DNA from: Rhizobium sp. R634
GTDB taxonomy: Bacteria; Pseudomonadota; Alphaproteobacteria; Rhizobiales; Rhizobiaceae
DNA length: 64,000 bases
NCBI RefSeq assembly: GCF_002211305.1
Contig: NZ_LOKW01000003.1
Coordinates: 1 to 64,000, forward strand
Direction of reading: 5' to 3'
Below the pieces are notes generated by a model. The model was not told the DNA's origin and made no database searches. It saw nothing but the letters and a program-made list of their open reading frames with translations. Positions 55,884-64,000 of this stretch are shown here, piece by piece (within the stretch, counting starts at the first letter, position 1; each line of letters starts with the position of its first letter). Both the position numbers and the translations under genes were made by a program.

Positions 55884-57069
55884 CGCGGAACGGAATGATT
55901 GCCTTCTCGGTGATTTGATCACGCTTCAGCGTGGATATGACATCACCAAGAAAGAGCAAAGCGAGGGGCCTTATCCCGTCGTATCGTCGTCTGGACCGAT
56001 CTCTACCCACATTGCCTACACAGACGTTGGGCCCGGTGTTGTTATTGGTCGAAAAGGAACTCTTGGAAAGGCCTTCTATATCAAGGGCCCTTATTGGGCG
56101 CACGATACCACACTGTGGGTCAAGGACTTCAAAGGCAACGATAGGAAGTTTGTGTTCTACCTTTTGAAGTCGATGAATTTGGCTGTCTACGATGTCGGTT
56201 CTTCGAACCCAACTCTAAACCGCAATCACCTTCATCTACTTCCGGTGAGGGCACCTGATGTCGACAAGCAGCAACGCATCGCTCACATTCTTTCGGCCTA
56301 CGATGATCTGATCGAGGTCAACCTGCGGCGCAGCGCGATCCTTGAGGACATGGCTCGGCGGCTGTTCGATGAATGGTTCGTCCGCTTCCGCTATCCGCAC
56401 CATGAGGCCGTGCCGTTGGTCGAGACGGAGCTCGGGATGATCCCGGATGGTTGGCAGATAGAGACCGCCCGACAGGCGCTCGTTTATACAGGCGGCGGCA
56501 CGCCTTCCAAGTCTGAGCCGAGCTATTGGCTTGATGGCGACGTACAATGGTTCACGCCAACTGATTTGACCAAATCGGGACAAACGTTCCTCCGTCGGTC
56601 GTCGCTCATGATCACCAAGGAGGGCCTAGCCAAAAGCTCCGCTCGGTGGTTCCCGGCACTCTCTATCATGATGACGAGCCGTGCCACCCTTGGGGTGTTT
56701 GCGATCAACACAGAACCGGCGACGACGAACCAAGGCTTCATCACCTTCATTCCTAGCAGCCGAACACCTGTCTATTTCCTCTTACATATGTTGAAACGAG
56801 AGTTCCCGCGCATGGAGGCCGTGGCTAGTGGCGCCACCTTCAAGGAAATTACAAAGGGCGCGTTGGGCGAGCTGGTATTTGCCTTTCCGCCCGAACATCT
56901 GGCTCACCGGTTTGAGCAACTTGTTACGCCAATGATGGAACAGATAGCGATCGTTTCACGTCAGAATGACAGCCTTCGCGCCGCTCGCGACCTTCTGCTC
57001 CCCAAACTGATCTCTGGCGAAATCGACGTCTCCACCGCCGAAGAGACCTTTGCCGAGGCGGCGGAATAG
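55876..57069 (+). CDS. hsdS: Type I restriction-modification specificity subunit
   Basis: 397 residues with the two-half layout: a target recognition domain (about 1-130), a conserved helix ([20 protein letters not shown]), a second recognition domain (about 190-350), and the C-terminal conserved helix ([20 protein letters not shown]). Both halves are intact, so a bipartite recognition sequence is expected; it cannot be read from sequence. It overlaps hsdM by 8 bp; hsdR starts 3 bp after the stop. Confidence 0.94.
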   Translation: MDDAERNDCLLGDLITLQRGYDITKKEQSEGPYPVVSSSGPISTHIAYTDVGPGVVIGRKGTLGKAFYIKGPYWAHDTTLWVKDFKGNDRKFVFYLLKSMNLAVYDVGSSNPTLNRNHLHLLPVRAPDVDKQQRIAHILSAYDDLIEVNLRRSAILEDMARRLFDEWFVRFRYPHHEAVPLVETELGMIPDGWQIETARQALVYTGGGTPSKSEPSYWLDGDVQWFTPTDLTKSGQTFLRRSSLMITKEGLAKSSARWFPALSIMMTSRATLGVFAINTEPATTNQGFITFIPSSRTPVYFLLHMLKREFPRMEAVASGATFKEITKGALGELVFAFPPEHLAHRFEQLVTPMMEQIAIVSRQNDSLRAARDLLLPKLISGEIDVSTAEETFAEAAE

Positions 57070-57072
57070 CCC

Positions 57073-60000
57073 ATGGCGAACACCCCAAAGGACGTCCAGT
57101 ACGGCATTCCCGAGGGCACCCGCGCCACGCTGACCGGCTTCTCCGAAGATGGGCTGGTCGAGAAACCGGCAATCGAGCTTCTGGAGCGCCTCGGCTGGAG
57201 CCACTTCAATCTTTACGAGGAGAACTTCGGTCCTGACGGCTCGCCGTTTCGCGACACGCTGCGCGACCCCTATCTGACCAAGACGCTACGGACAGCGCTT
57301 TCAAGCCTGAACCCTGACCTGCCACAAGACGCACTTGACCTTGCCTTCGACACCCTAACGCAGGACCGCGCATCGATGGTTCCGATGGCCGCGAACCGGG
57401 AAGTTCTGGAACTGGTGCGGGACGGGGTAGATGTCGAATTCCGCGACGATGACGGCGAGATGGCCAAGGAAAGGGTCCGTGTTATCGACTGGCGAGATCT
57501 CGCGGCCAATGACTTCACCCTGATCTCTCAGGTCTGGATTTCGGGCGAACTTCACCGCCGACGCACGGATCTGATCGGCTTTGTCAACGGAGTGCCGCTG
57601 CTCTTCGTCGAGCTGAAGGCCGGACACAGGCGGATCGAGGATGCCTATCGCGACAATGTCCGCGACTACCGCGACAGCATTCCGCAACTCTTCCGGCCCA
57701 ATGGCTTTGTTCTGGTTTCCAATGGGCTCGACACCCGGATCGGCGCATCGGCTTACTCGCCCTGGGACACTTACAAAGAATGGAAGCGGATCGACGACGA
57801 GACCGAGCCGGGCCGCGTGTCGCTTGAAACCGCCATTCGGGCCGCCGCCACGCCAGAACGCTTGATCGACCTTGTCGAGAACTTCCTCATCTTTGAGGAA
57901 ACCAAGGACGGGCTCGTCAAGAAGATTGCCCAGAACCATCAGTTCCTCGGAGTGAACAAGGCGGTTCAGGCTGTGGTCAACCTCGGGGAGAACCGGGGCA
58001 AGCTCGGGGTCTTCTGGCACACGCAAGGGTCCGGCAAGAGCCTTTCCATGCTGACCTTCACGCGAAAGGTGCTGCGGACGATCCCCGGAGCTTGGACCTT
58101 CGTCATCGTCACCGACCGCGAGGAATTGGACAAACAGGTTTCCGACGTCTTCGCCGCCTGTGGAGCGGTGACCAAGGATGTGCGGGAAGTTCGCGCCGGA
58201 TCGAAGGAGCATCTGAAGACGCTGCTCAGGGGGAACGAGCGCTACGTCTTCACCCTGATCCACAAGTTCGGTACCGCCAAGGGCGAGACCTTTCCTGTCC
58301 TCTCAGAACGGTCGAATATCATCGTCATCGCAGACGAGGCCCATCGGTCGCAATATGACACGCTAGCTGCCAACATGCGCCGGGCTCTGCCGAACGCCGC
58401 ATTCATCGGCTTCACTGGGACACCGCTGATGGCTGGGGAAGAGAAGACCCGCGACGTCTTCGGCGATTATGTCTCGACCTACACCTACCAGCAGTCGACC
58501 GAGGACGGAGCCACGGTTCCGCTCTACTACGAGAACCGCATCCCAGAGCTGGAGTTTGCCAACGAGAGCTTCGCCGAGGATCTGGAGGCCGTTATCGAAG
58601 AGGGCGACCTCAACGAGGAACAGGAGCGCGAACTCGAGAAACGCCTCGGCACCCAATACCACCTGATCACCCGCGAGGACCGTCTGCACCGGATTGCCGA
58701 GGACCTCGTTCGCCACTTCGTCAGTCGCGGTTATCGCGGCAAGGCCATGTTCGTGGCCATCGACAAGGCGACGGCGGTGCGGATGTACGACAAGGTTCGC
58801 CGCGCTTGGAATGCTGAGATTGCACGGCGCGAGGCAGCCCTTGTTTCAGCCGCCGTCGACCAGCGTGAGGCCTTGGCCGCAGTCATCGCCTTCATGCGCG
58901 AGACGGACATGGCCGTCGTGGTCAGCCAAGGCCAGAACGAAATCGCCGACATGGAGGCTAAGGGTCTCGACATTCGTGCACACCGCAGACGCATGATCGA
59001 AGGGGATCTGGACGAACGGTTCAAGAAGGGCAGCGACCCGCTTCGGCTAGTATTCGTCTGCGCCATGTGGATCACCGGCTTCGATGTGCCGACTTGCTCG
59101 ACCATTTATCTCGACAAGCCGATGAAGAACCACACGCTAATGCAGACTATCGCCCGGGCCAACCGCAATGCGCCGGGCAAGAAGGCCGGTCTGATCGTCG
59201 ACTATGTCGGCATCTTCCGTAATCTGGAGAAGGCGCTCGCCATCTATGCCGTGGGCGGCGCGACGAATGCCAAGCCCATCGAAGACAAGTCTGCACTTGT
59301 CGATGACCTTGTCCAAGCCATTGACGAGGCTCTTGCCTTCTGCCGAGCGCGGGACGTAGATCCGGGCGCGATACTTGAGGTATCTGGCTTTGACCGGCTG
59401 AGGAGGCTCGGCGATGCCGTGGAGGCGCTGAACGGAACCGACCCCGAGCGCCGTACCTTCCTCGCGCTGGCTTCCAATGTCTGGAACACGTTCAAGGCCG
59501 TCCTTCCCGACGCCCGAGCCGAACGCTATCGCAAGATTTCGGCAGCCATCGAGGTCATCGCTGAGCGTATCCGCTCTCTCACTGAAAGGCCGGACATTTC
59601 CGAGGTCTCCAGCAAAATCGAAGCCTTGCTCGACAACTCGATTGCAAGTGTGGAGATTACGGCACCTATTCGCGAAGATGGTGACACGACCGGCTTGTTC
59701 GACCTCTCCCGGATCGACATCGAGCGCCTGAGGGCTATGTTTGACACGGGCAACCGCCAGCGCACCGAGACACAGCGTCTTCGTCGGGCCGTCGAGGATA
59801 GGCTGGAGGAAATGGCCGCTCGCAATCCGACGCGCCGTGGCCTCGTCGAGCGCTTCGAGGCTCTGGTCGCGCAATACAATGCCGGAAGCCTGACCGCCGC
59901 CGACTTCTTCAATCAGCTCCTGGCACTGGTCGGCGATATGAACACCGAGGACCAGCGAGCGATCCGTCAGGGTCTGACCGAGGAAGAACTGGCAATCTTC

Positions 60001-60285
60001 GACATCCTGACCCAGCCGGAACCGAAGCTCGGACCCGAGGATGAGGACCTCGTCAAACGCGTGGCTAAATCACTGTTGGAGAAGCTTAAGGCCGAGAAGC
60101 TAGTTCTGGACTGGCGGCTCAAGGAACGAGCCAAGGCGGCAGTCAAGGCGACGATCCAGCAACTCTATGACGACGGCCTGCCTCAGGCGTATGGACAAGG
60201 CGTATTCGATGAGAAGGTCGAGCGGACATATCAGTGGGTGTTCGAGAAATACGCCGGTAACGCGGGGAGAAGCGCGGTCGAGTGA
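57073..60285 (+). CDS. hsdR: Type I restriction enzyme endonuclease/translocase subunit
   Basis: 1070 residues. The N-terminal PD-(D/E)xK nuclease is seen as FVELKAGHRR (Glu180, Lys182). SF2 helicase motifs are Walker A THTQGSGKS-like HTQGSGKSLSML (Lys322), motif II ADEAHRSQYD (Asp421) and motif III FTGTPL; MQTIARANRN is motif VI. It translocates and cuts unmethylated DNA. It is complete with no frameshift and is last in the hsdMSR operon. A GIY-YIG-like gene follows after about 240 bp. Confidence 0.95.
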   Translation: MANTPKDVQYGIPEGTRATLTGFSEDGLVEKPAIELLERLGWSHFNLYEENFGPDGSPFRDTLRDPYLTKTLRTALSSLNPDLPQDALDLAFDTLTQDRASMVPMAANREVLELVRDGVDVEFRDDDGEMAKERVRVIDWRDLAANDFTLISQVWISGELHRRRTDLIGFVNGVPLLFVELKAGHRRIEDAYRDNVRDYRDSIPQLFRPNGFVLVSNGLDTRIGASAYSPWDTYKEWKRIDDETEPGRVSLETAIRAAATPERLIDLVENFLIFEETKDGLVKKIAQNHQFLGVNKAVQAVVNLGENRGKLGVFWHTQGSGKSLSMLTFTRKVLRTIPGAWTFVIVTDREELDKQVSDVFAACGAVTKDVREVRAGSKEHLKTLLRGNERYVFTLIHKFGTAKGETFPVLSERSNIIVIADEAHRSQYDTLAANMRRALPNAAFIGFTGTPLMAGEEKTRDVFGDYVSTYTYQQSTEDGATVPLYYENRIPELEFANESFAEDLEAVIEEGDLNEEQERELEKRLGTQYHLITREDRLHRIAEDLVRHFVSRGYRGKAMFVAIDKATAVRMYDKVRRAWNAEIARREAALVSAAVDQREALAAVIAFMRETDMAVVVSQGQNEIADMEAKGLDIRAHRRRMIEGDLDERFKKGSDPLRLVFVCAMWITGFDVPTCSTIYLDKPMKNHTLMQTIARANRNAPGKKAGLIVDYVGIFRNLEKALAIYAVGGATNAKPIEDKSALVDDLVQAIDEALAFCRARDVDPGAILEVSGFDRLRRLGDAVEALNGTDPERRTFLALASNVWNTFKAVLPDARAERYRKISAAIEVIAERIRSLTERPDISEVSSKIEALLDNSIASVEITAPIREDGDTTGLFDLSRIDIERLRAMFDTGNRQRTETQRLRRAVEDRLEEMAARNPTRRGLVERFEALVAQYNAGSLTAADFFNQLLALVGDMNTEDQRAIRQGLTEEELAIFDILTQPEPKLGPEDEDLVKRVAKSLLEKLKAEKLVLDWRLKERAKAAVKATIQQLYDDGLPQAYGQGVFDEKVERTYQWVFEKYAGNAGRSAVE

Positions 60286-60527
60286 TGTTTAGATTGAGCA
60301 TCTGATCATTGAGCCAGACCTTTTTGGCGCAAAAATTTCAGGTGGCATGATAGAGACAGACCACGCGACGATCCCCCCTCGCCCCCCCCTCGAACTTCAA
60401 TAGGACACCCGGGCGAACGGATCGCGGGCGGTGTTGCTGTCGGGAAATCGGAGGAATATCCGGGTTGGCATCGGCTGTCTTGTGGTGCACCCCGGTAGAT
60501 AGCGCGGCAATGATCGAGGTAGAGACT

Positions 60528-61028
60528 ATGACGACCACGCACATTCTGACGCTGCCCGGCGCGATGCTAAAGCGGGGATTCTGGTTGTATGTTTGGCGCG
60601 TATCTGCGCCCAACGGGCAAGAGTTGCTCTATGTCGGAAGGACTGGCGACAACTCCAGCCCATATGCCACCGCACCGTACACCAGAATGGGGCAGCACCT
60701 CGGCTTCTCCCCGAACCAGAACGCCCTCAGACGCCACCTTCTTAACCGGGGTATTGTCGCCGAAGATTGTCGTGGGTTCGAACTGATCGCCTACGGTCCT
60801 CTATATGATGAGGTGCGCAAGGGCGACGGGTTGACCCGGGCAGATCTAATGGCAGCACATATGCCGCTACGTGATTTGGTTGGGGCACTTGAGAAGGTCC
60901 TAGCGGAACAGTTGAAGGCCTCGGGGTACCATGTGCTGAACACCGTTAAGTGGAAGCATCCACACGAGGCACGGGGTTGGGAGAGCGCTCGACAGGCTTT
61001 CGCTGAGCACTTCCCTAATCTTCGATGA
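60528..61028 (+). CDS. Stand-alone GIY-YIG-like nuclease
   Basis: 166 residues from ATG 60528, preceded by GAGGTAGAG; ATG 60510 and GTG/ATG starts back to 60465 are possible. The GIY-YIG pattern is visible: WLYVWRV (Tyr21), LLYVGRTG (Tyr35), an Arg in PYTRMGQHL (Arg53), then Glu in ALEKVLAEQL (122/127) and Asn in YHVLN (138). All the catalytic positions of the fold are therefore represented, though the family consensus is loose. No other domain is fused. It lies just after hsdR in the same orientation, so it may be an accessory defence or homing-type nuclease. Confidence 0.68.
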   Translation: MTTTHILTLPGAMLKRGFWLYVWRVSAPNGQELLYVGRTGDNSSPYATAPYTRMGQHLGFSPNQNALRRHLLNRGIVAEDCRGFELIAYGPLYDEVRKGDGLTRADLMAAHMPLRDLVGALEKVLAEQLKASGYHVLNTVKWKHPHEARGWESARQAFAEHFPNLR

Positions 61029-61072
61029 CGGGCTCGATTGGCCGATGCCTCGGGCAAGCACCATGTAGGCGG

Positions 61073-61321
61073 CTAAGACACCTTCTTGCCGTCGACGTAG
61101 AGGTTGAGACGAACTAGCGATGGGCGTGTGCTAGTCTCTACCCTAACGGAGTGGCCCCTAAGAATTAGGTCAATCATCTCTTGCTCCGTCCCAACTAACA
61201 CCCTGTTCGCCACCGTATGCTTCTTTCGCCCGTGCTTTGGATCACCAAGCACAAATTGACCGGCTTCCCTGATGGGGAACTGCTTTAGACCTGTGACCGG
61301 ATCCAATCTAAAAACTCTCAT
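61073..61321 (-). CDS. Small uncharacterised protein
   Basis: 82 residues from ATG 61321 (MRVFRLDPVTGLKQFPI); an alternative ATG lies at 61336. It is basic, with alternating charged and hydrophobic residues (LGDPKHGRKKHTVANRVLVG; LILRGHSVRVETSTRP). No family is recognised. It is the only minus-strand gene in the element and is convergent with the GIY-YIG-like gene. It faces the resolvase across the res-like region. Confidence 0.5.
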   Translation of the reverse strand: MRVFRLDPVTGLKQFPIREAGQFVLGDPKHGRKKHTVANRVLVGTEQEMIDLILRGHSVRVETSTRPSLVRLNLYVDGKKVS

Positions 61322-61434
61322 GTCCATCTCCCACAACCGCTCAGGCGAGCTACCACGAATGGCAGACCGGGAACAGAGCGCGTCGTTATTGATTTCGGCC
61401 GCACTAGCGGTCTACCGCGTTTGCATCCACGTCC

Positions 61435-61547
61435 GTCCATAAGGGTATACGGCAGTGTACATCCGTCTGGCGGGTTGGCAGCATGTCCACAAGGGTTGAC
61501 ATTGCCTTATGGACATCGCATGTCTGTGTACACAGCCACAATGGACA
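61435..61547. repeat. Res-like array of inverted repeats
   Basis: Three subsite-like dyads precede the resolvase ATG. Subsite A begins GTCCATAAGG (61435-61444) and extends towards TGTACATCCG. Subsite B is TGTCCACAAGG/CCTTATGGACA (61484-61515, 10-bp centre). Subsite C is TGTCTGTG...ATGGACA (61521-61547). Shared TGTC/GACA ends and 27-32-bp lengths are like Tn3-type res sites I-III. Confidence 0.55.
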
Positions 61548-61559
61548 GGATGCACGACA

Positions 61560-62234
61560 ATGACGAAGACAGTTCTGTATGCCCGCGTTTCGACCGCTGA
61601 TCAGACCGTAGACCACCAGAAGACAGCAGCAGAGGCCAAGGGATACGTCTTCGATGAGGTGGTCACCGATGATGGCGTCTCGGGCAGTGTATCGCTGAAG
61701 GACAGACCACAGGGCAAACGCCTGCTTGATCTGCTACGCCGAGGTGACACCTTGGTTGTCCGGTGGGTCGATCGTCTTGGCCGCGATTACAACGACGTGA
61801 CGGACACCATCCGCGATTTCATGCGCAGGGGCGTGATCATCAAGACCATCATCAACGACATGGAGTTCGACGGGTCGCGCACTGACCCCATGGGGATGGC
61901 CCTCAGAGACGCTATGATGACATTCATGGCTGGCATGGCACAGGCGCAGCTTGAGGCTACCAAGGACGCCCAGAGGATTGGGATTGCTCATGCGCAGACC
62001 AAGGAGCCTGAGAAGTTCCTCGGGCGCAAGCCGACCTTCGATGGCGACCAGCTTGTCGAGGTTATGCGCCTGCTTGGCCTCGGCACCAGCAACAGTGAGA
62101 TTGCCAGAAAGACTGGACTGGTGCGGCAGACCATCATTCGAATCAAAGCCGACCCTGCCAAGGCCGCTCAGCAGGTGGCATCTTGGGAGCAAGCCGAGGA
62201 GTTGCGGAAGTCACCAAAGAAGCGAAGAGGATAG
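61560..62234 (+). CDS. Serine recombinase (resolvase/invertase)
   Basis: 224 residues. The N-terminal catalytic domain starts TKTVLYARVSTADQ with the nucleophile Ser at about 11, RWVDRLGRDYNDV is the conserved RxxDR-type helix, and the C-terminal HTH is TSNSEIARKTGLVRQTIIRI. The length is typical of Tn3-type resolvases or Hin-like invertases. A res-like repeat array lies directly upstream. It probably resolves cointegrates or dimers of the element; inversion of a segment is an alternative. Confidence 0.92.
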   Translation: MTKTVLYARVSTADQTVDHQKTAAEAKGYVFDEVVTDDGVSGSVSLKDRPQGKRLLDLLRRGDTLVVRWVDRLGRDYNDVTDTIRDFMRRGVIIKTIINDMEFDGSRTDPMGMALRDAMMTFMAGMAQAQLEATKDAQRIGIAHAQTKEPEKFLGRKPTFDGDQLVEVMRLLGLGTSNSEIARKTGLVRQTIIRIKADPAKAAQQVASWEQAEELRKSPKKRRG

Positions 62235-63039
62235 CTCACGCGTCGCCAGGCCCTGCGAACATTGTGAGTGAGTCAGACTTGGAGGAGCGTATAAATCGGA
62301 TTGATACCCGAAAATTGGCCGGGGTAACCGGTGCGTCTCTCCGGCTCCTCGGAGCGGAACATTGTTCAAGAGGCAACAGGCACGGGTTGCAGGGTCGCGG
62401 CAGAGGTGGCCGCTTGGGTGCTGCGGGGGTCAGGTGGTTTGATTTGACTTCATTCTCCGCTCTAATATTTTCCCAATTTGAGGCCACATATTCTCCCACG
62501 CCAACCTCAGACACCCTGAATTCCCTCGTTCCCACACCAGATCCGCGTCTACTCAAGTCATTGTTATTGCTATCTTTATCGTTTTTCCCTTGACGGGTAC
62601 GATTGATAGCGTCATATGTATGCCGCCTAACGGTCTGGGGACACCACCTCGGCGCAGGGGAAGCGGAAGCGGCCCCGTATAGCGGAACCAAAGCACCAAA
62701 TCGGGAGCGGTCATTGGCCGCAAGCAGTGGCAAGGCGGGAAGGCAGTGGCCCGAACGTTGAACCGAGCGGTGAGGGATTGGCCGGGAAGGAAACCCGCGT
62801 CCCCTGACGACACCACAGAACTACAGCTCATCATTCCGACACCGAGCGGCACAGCCGCCACCTTCGTGACGAGACGACACCAAGCCTACGGGCGACACAT
62901 CATATCATCAAGACTGCTCAACTAAGTCTTGCTCCCGTGCCTCAGGGTCCCGGTACAGTAAGCCATGCAGCGGGTACTGCATGAACAAGGGTTTATCCCT
63001 TGCCCGACCCATTTCCAAAGATTGAGATCACACGCACAT
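62235..63039. other. About 800 bp without a convincing gene
   Basis: Open frames here (for example minus-strand 62236-62733 and plus-strand 62183-62593) lack codon bias and family motifs and overlap each other. The composition changes sharply: GC-rich at 62290-62440, T-rich on the plus strand at 62445-62590, GC-rich again after 62620. A weak promoter-like TTGACG lies at 62590-62595. It could hold an origin, a transfer site or an RNA, but nothing decisive is seen. Confidence 0.4.
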
Positions 63040-63720
63040 ATGAGAACTTGCAAGGCTGGCGGATGCTCCGCTCAGGTCAACGGCTACAGTGCACTCTGCG
63101 AACAACATAAGCGGACGAAAGTTCGCCACGGTCACCCTCTCCAGACCGGCGTGAAGAAATCCGACCTAAAACCCTACATCAAAGAAATCGACAGCTATTT
63201 GAACACCGTCTCGGCGACCAATGCCTACGAGTCGATGAACGACATCTGGGCTCGCACCGTCGCTGCGGCGAAGGCCCACATCAGGACTACAGAACGTGGC
63301 GTTGCAGCCAACGTGCACGAGCTTCAGGCATCCAAGGCAATCGTCTCTCTGTCCGAAGAGACCGACAGCATCACCATAGCCAAGCTCCTCATGGCAATGG
63401 GCTACTGGCACGAGGATGACCAGAGGCGCTGGAAGTACGACAACGGGTTCCGTTTCCAGACCGTACGCATGCTGCTTCGCCTGAACCCTCGTGAGGCCGC
63501 GTACAACTGGTCCATGAACGGGATGACACGCAGCGTCTACCGAGAGGTGCCACCGAGGACGATAGCGGCTCTATGGTCGATTATCGAGGCCACGAAGCTC
63601 GTTGGTTACGGCGTCGAGATCGCCAAGCGGAAGGCAAAAGCCATGGAGGCCGCTCGCCAGAAGGTCAGGACCGAGCGGGACGCGATCCTTGGACCAGAGC
63701 TGACCGGAGGCGTTGTTTGA
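63040..63720 (+). CDS. Uncharacterised element protein with N-terminal Cys/His cluster
   Basis: 226 residues from ATG 63040 (MRTCKAGGCSAQVNG); the frame extends to 62965 but without the cluster. C4, C9, C20 and H23 in CKAGGCSA...ALCEQHKR form a probable treble-clef-like zinc site at the N-terminus. The rest is helical and ends basic (KRKAKAMEAARQKVRTERDA). Small proteins of this type occur on mobile elements next to replication or transfer genes, but no family is recognised. The last bases overlap the next start (TTGA). Confidence 0.62.
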   Translation: MRTCKAGGCSAQVNGYSALCEQHKRTKVRHGHPLQTGVKKSDLKPYIKEIDSYLNTVSATNAYESMNDIWARTVAAAKAHIRTTERGVAANVHELQASKAIVSLSEETDSITIAKLLMAMGYWHEDDQRRWKYDNGFRFQTVRMLLRLNPREAAYNWSMNGMTRSVYREVPPRTIAALWSIIEATKLVGYGVEIAKRKAKAMEAARQKVRTERDAILGPELTGGVV

Positions 63721-64000
63721 ACGAACCTGCCACCACAGACACCAGCAAGGCCGTGGACACGCCATTCAGCCCGTGGCGCTTCGCTAGGACCGAGGCGTCA
63801 AAGGCGCTCATCACCGAGGGCATCGCTGACGTTGAACGCTACGAGGAGCACGGTAAGCTCCGCACCCGAAGGCGAAAGGGACACGACCAAGAAACCTTCG
63901 AGCTTACAGTCGAGTCCATCCTATGTGACCTGATGCATCACGCGCTCTACAGGCGTCCAGATGCGATCTACGTGACCCGGTCACATTCCGTGCTTGGAGG
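63717..64000 (+). CDS. Uncharacterised element protein, cut by the window end
   Basis: An open frame from TTG 63717 runs to the end of the window (94 residues visible). It overlaps the upstream stop as TTGA, a translational-coupling arrangement. The visible part contains RYEEHGKLRTRRRKGHDQET and DLMHHALYRRPDAIYVTRS, with a basic and His-rich character. No named family is recognised. It is probably the second gene of an operon with the Cys/His protein; a replication or transfer function is a guess. Confidence 0.55.
   Translation, partial: MNEPATTDTSKAVDTPFSPWRFARTEASKALITEGIADVERYEEHGKLRTRRRKGHDQETFELTVESILCDLMHHALYRRPDAIYVTRSHSVLG

Noticed and set aside
62236..62733. Minus-strand ORF of 165 codons inside the element
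   Set aside because: Pro/Arg-rich low-information translation, no motif, and it overlaps an equally poor plus-strand ORF.
52152..64000. CRISPR array or cas genes in the element
   Set aside because: No regularly spaced direct repeats and no Cas-like motifs were seen anywhere in the window.

Overview
The window looks like chromosomal DNA of a fast-growing rhizobium (Rhizobium etli/leguminosarum type). The grounds are GC-rich coding sequence, rhizobial families (an MbfA-type rubrerythrin/VIT1 exporter behind an Irr-type iron control element, a BTLCP peptidase, a BA14K-like protein, an Atu4866-family protein), an infC that starts with ATT, and a composite palindromic intergenic repeat. The species call is inference; no 16S or typing gene is present.

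Region 1 (1-5.1 kb): the end of an IS110-like transposase and a 127-bp palindromic repeat abut a di-haem oxidoreductase / imelysin / DUF1513 operon, followed by a convergent DUF2252 gene. Region 2 (5.3-8.1 kb): thioesterase, MTA/SAH nucleosidase and guaA. Region 3 (8.1-20.1 kb): small divergent regulator-target units (two LysR and two MarR regulators beside a membrane protein, an Atu4866 protein with an SDR, a GST and a DMT exporter), plus DNA repair (ogt), yffB-ybaK, an M29 aminopeptidase and a quinone-reductase-like flavoprotein. Region 4 (20.1-32 kb): xseA; a GtrA/GtrB-like pair divergent from a large GT-C-like membrane protein (probable envelope glycan decoration); oxidoreductases; a DUF892 ferritin-like protein; a third LysR with an aldo/keto reductase.

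Region 5 (32-37.3 kb) is the core translation block infC, rpmI-rplT, pheS-pheT, all on the minus strand with recognisable terminators. Region 6 (37.4-48.1 kb) is mixed core: hydrolase, CtrA-site-linked BTLCP, mbfA with its iron box, truncated haemoglobin, DMT transporter, HDAC-recX, HAD, XRE-cupin/GNAT, tenA, lepA.

Region 7 (48.1-49.3 kb) is a small islet of less GC-rich DNA between lepA and a GFA-family gene. It holds a winged-helix-like protein, a small HTH-like protein and a CcdA-like antitoxin without an obvious ribbon-helix-helix domain or CcdB partner. Region 8 (49.3-52.0 kb) returns to core-type genes (GFA, acetyltransferase, glutamine amidotransferase, Rdx, BA14K).

Region 9 (52.15-64.0 kb, continuing beyond the window) is an integrative element at the 3' end of tRNA-Leu(CAG). 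In order it carries a tyrosine recombinase, a complete type I restriction-modification operon hsdM-hsdS-hsdR, a stand-alone GIY-YIG-like nuclease, an unknown small gene, a serine resolvase with a res-like array of inverted repeats, about 0.8 kb without a convincing gene, and a Cys/His-cluster protein translationally coupled to an unknown gene cut by the window end. The least explained parts are the accessory genes of this element and the CcdA-like islet.
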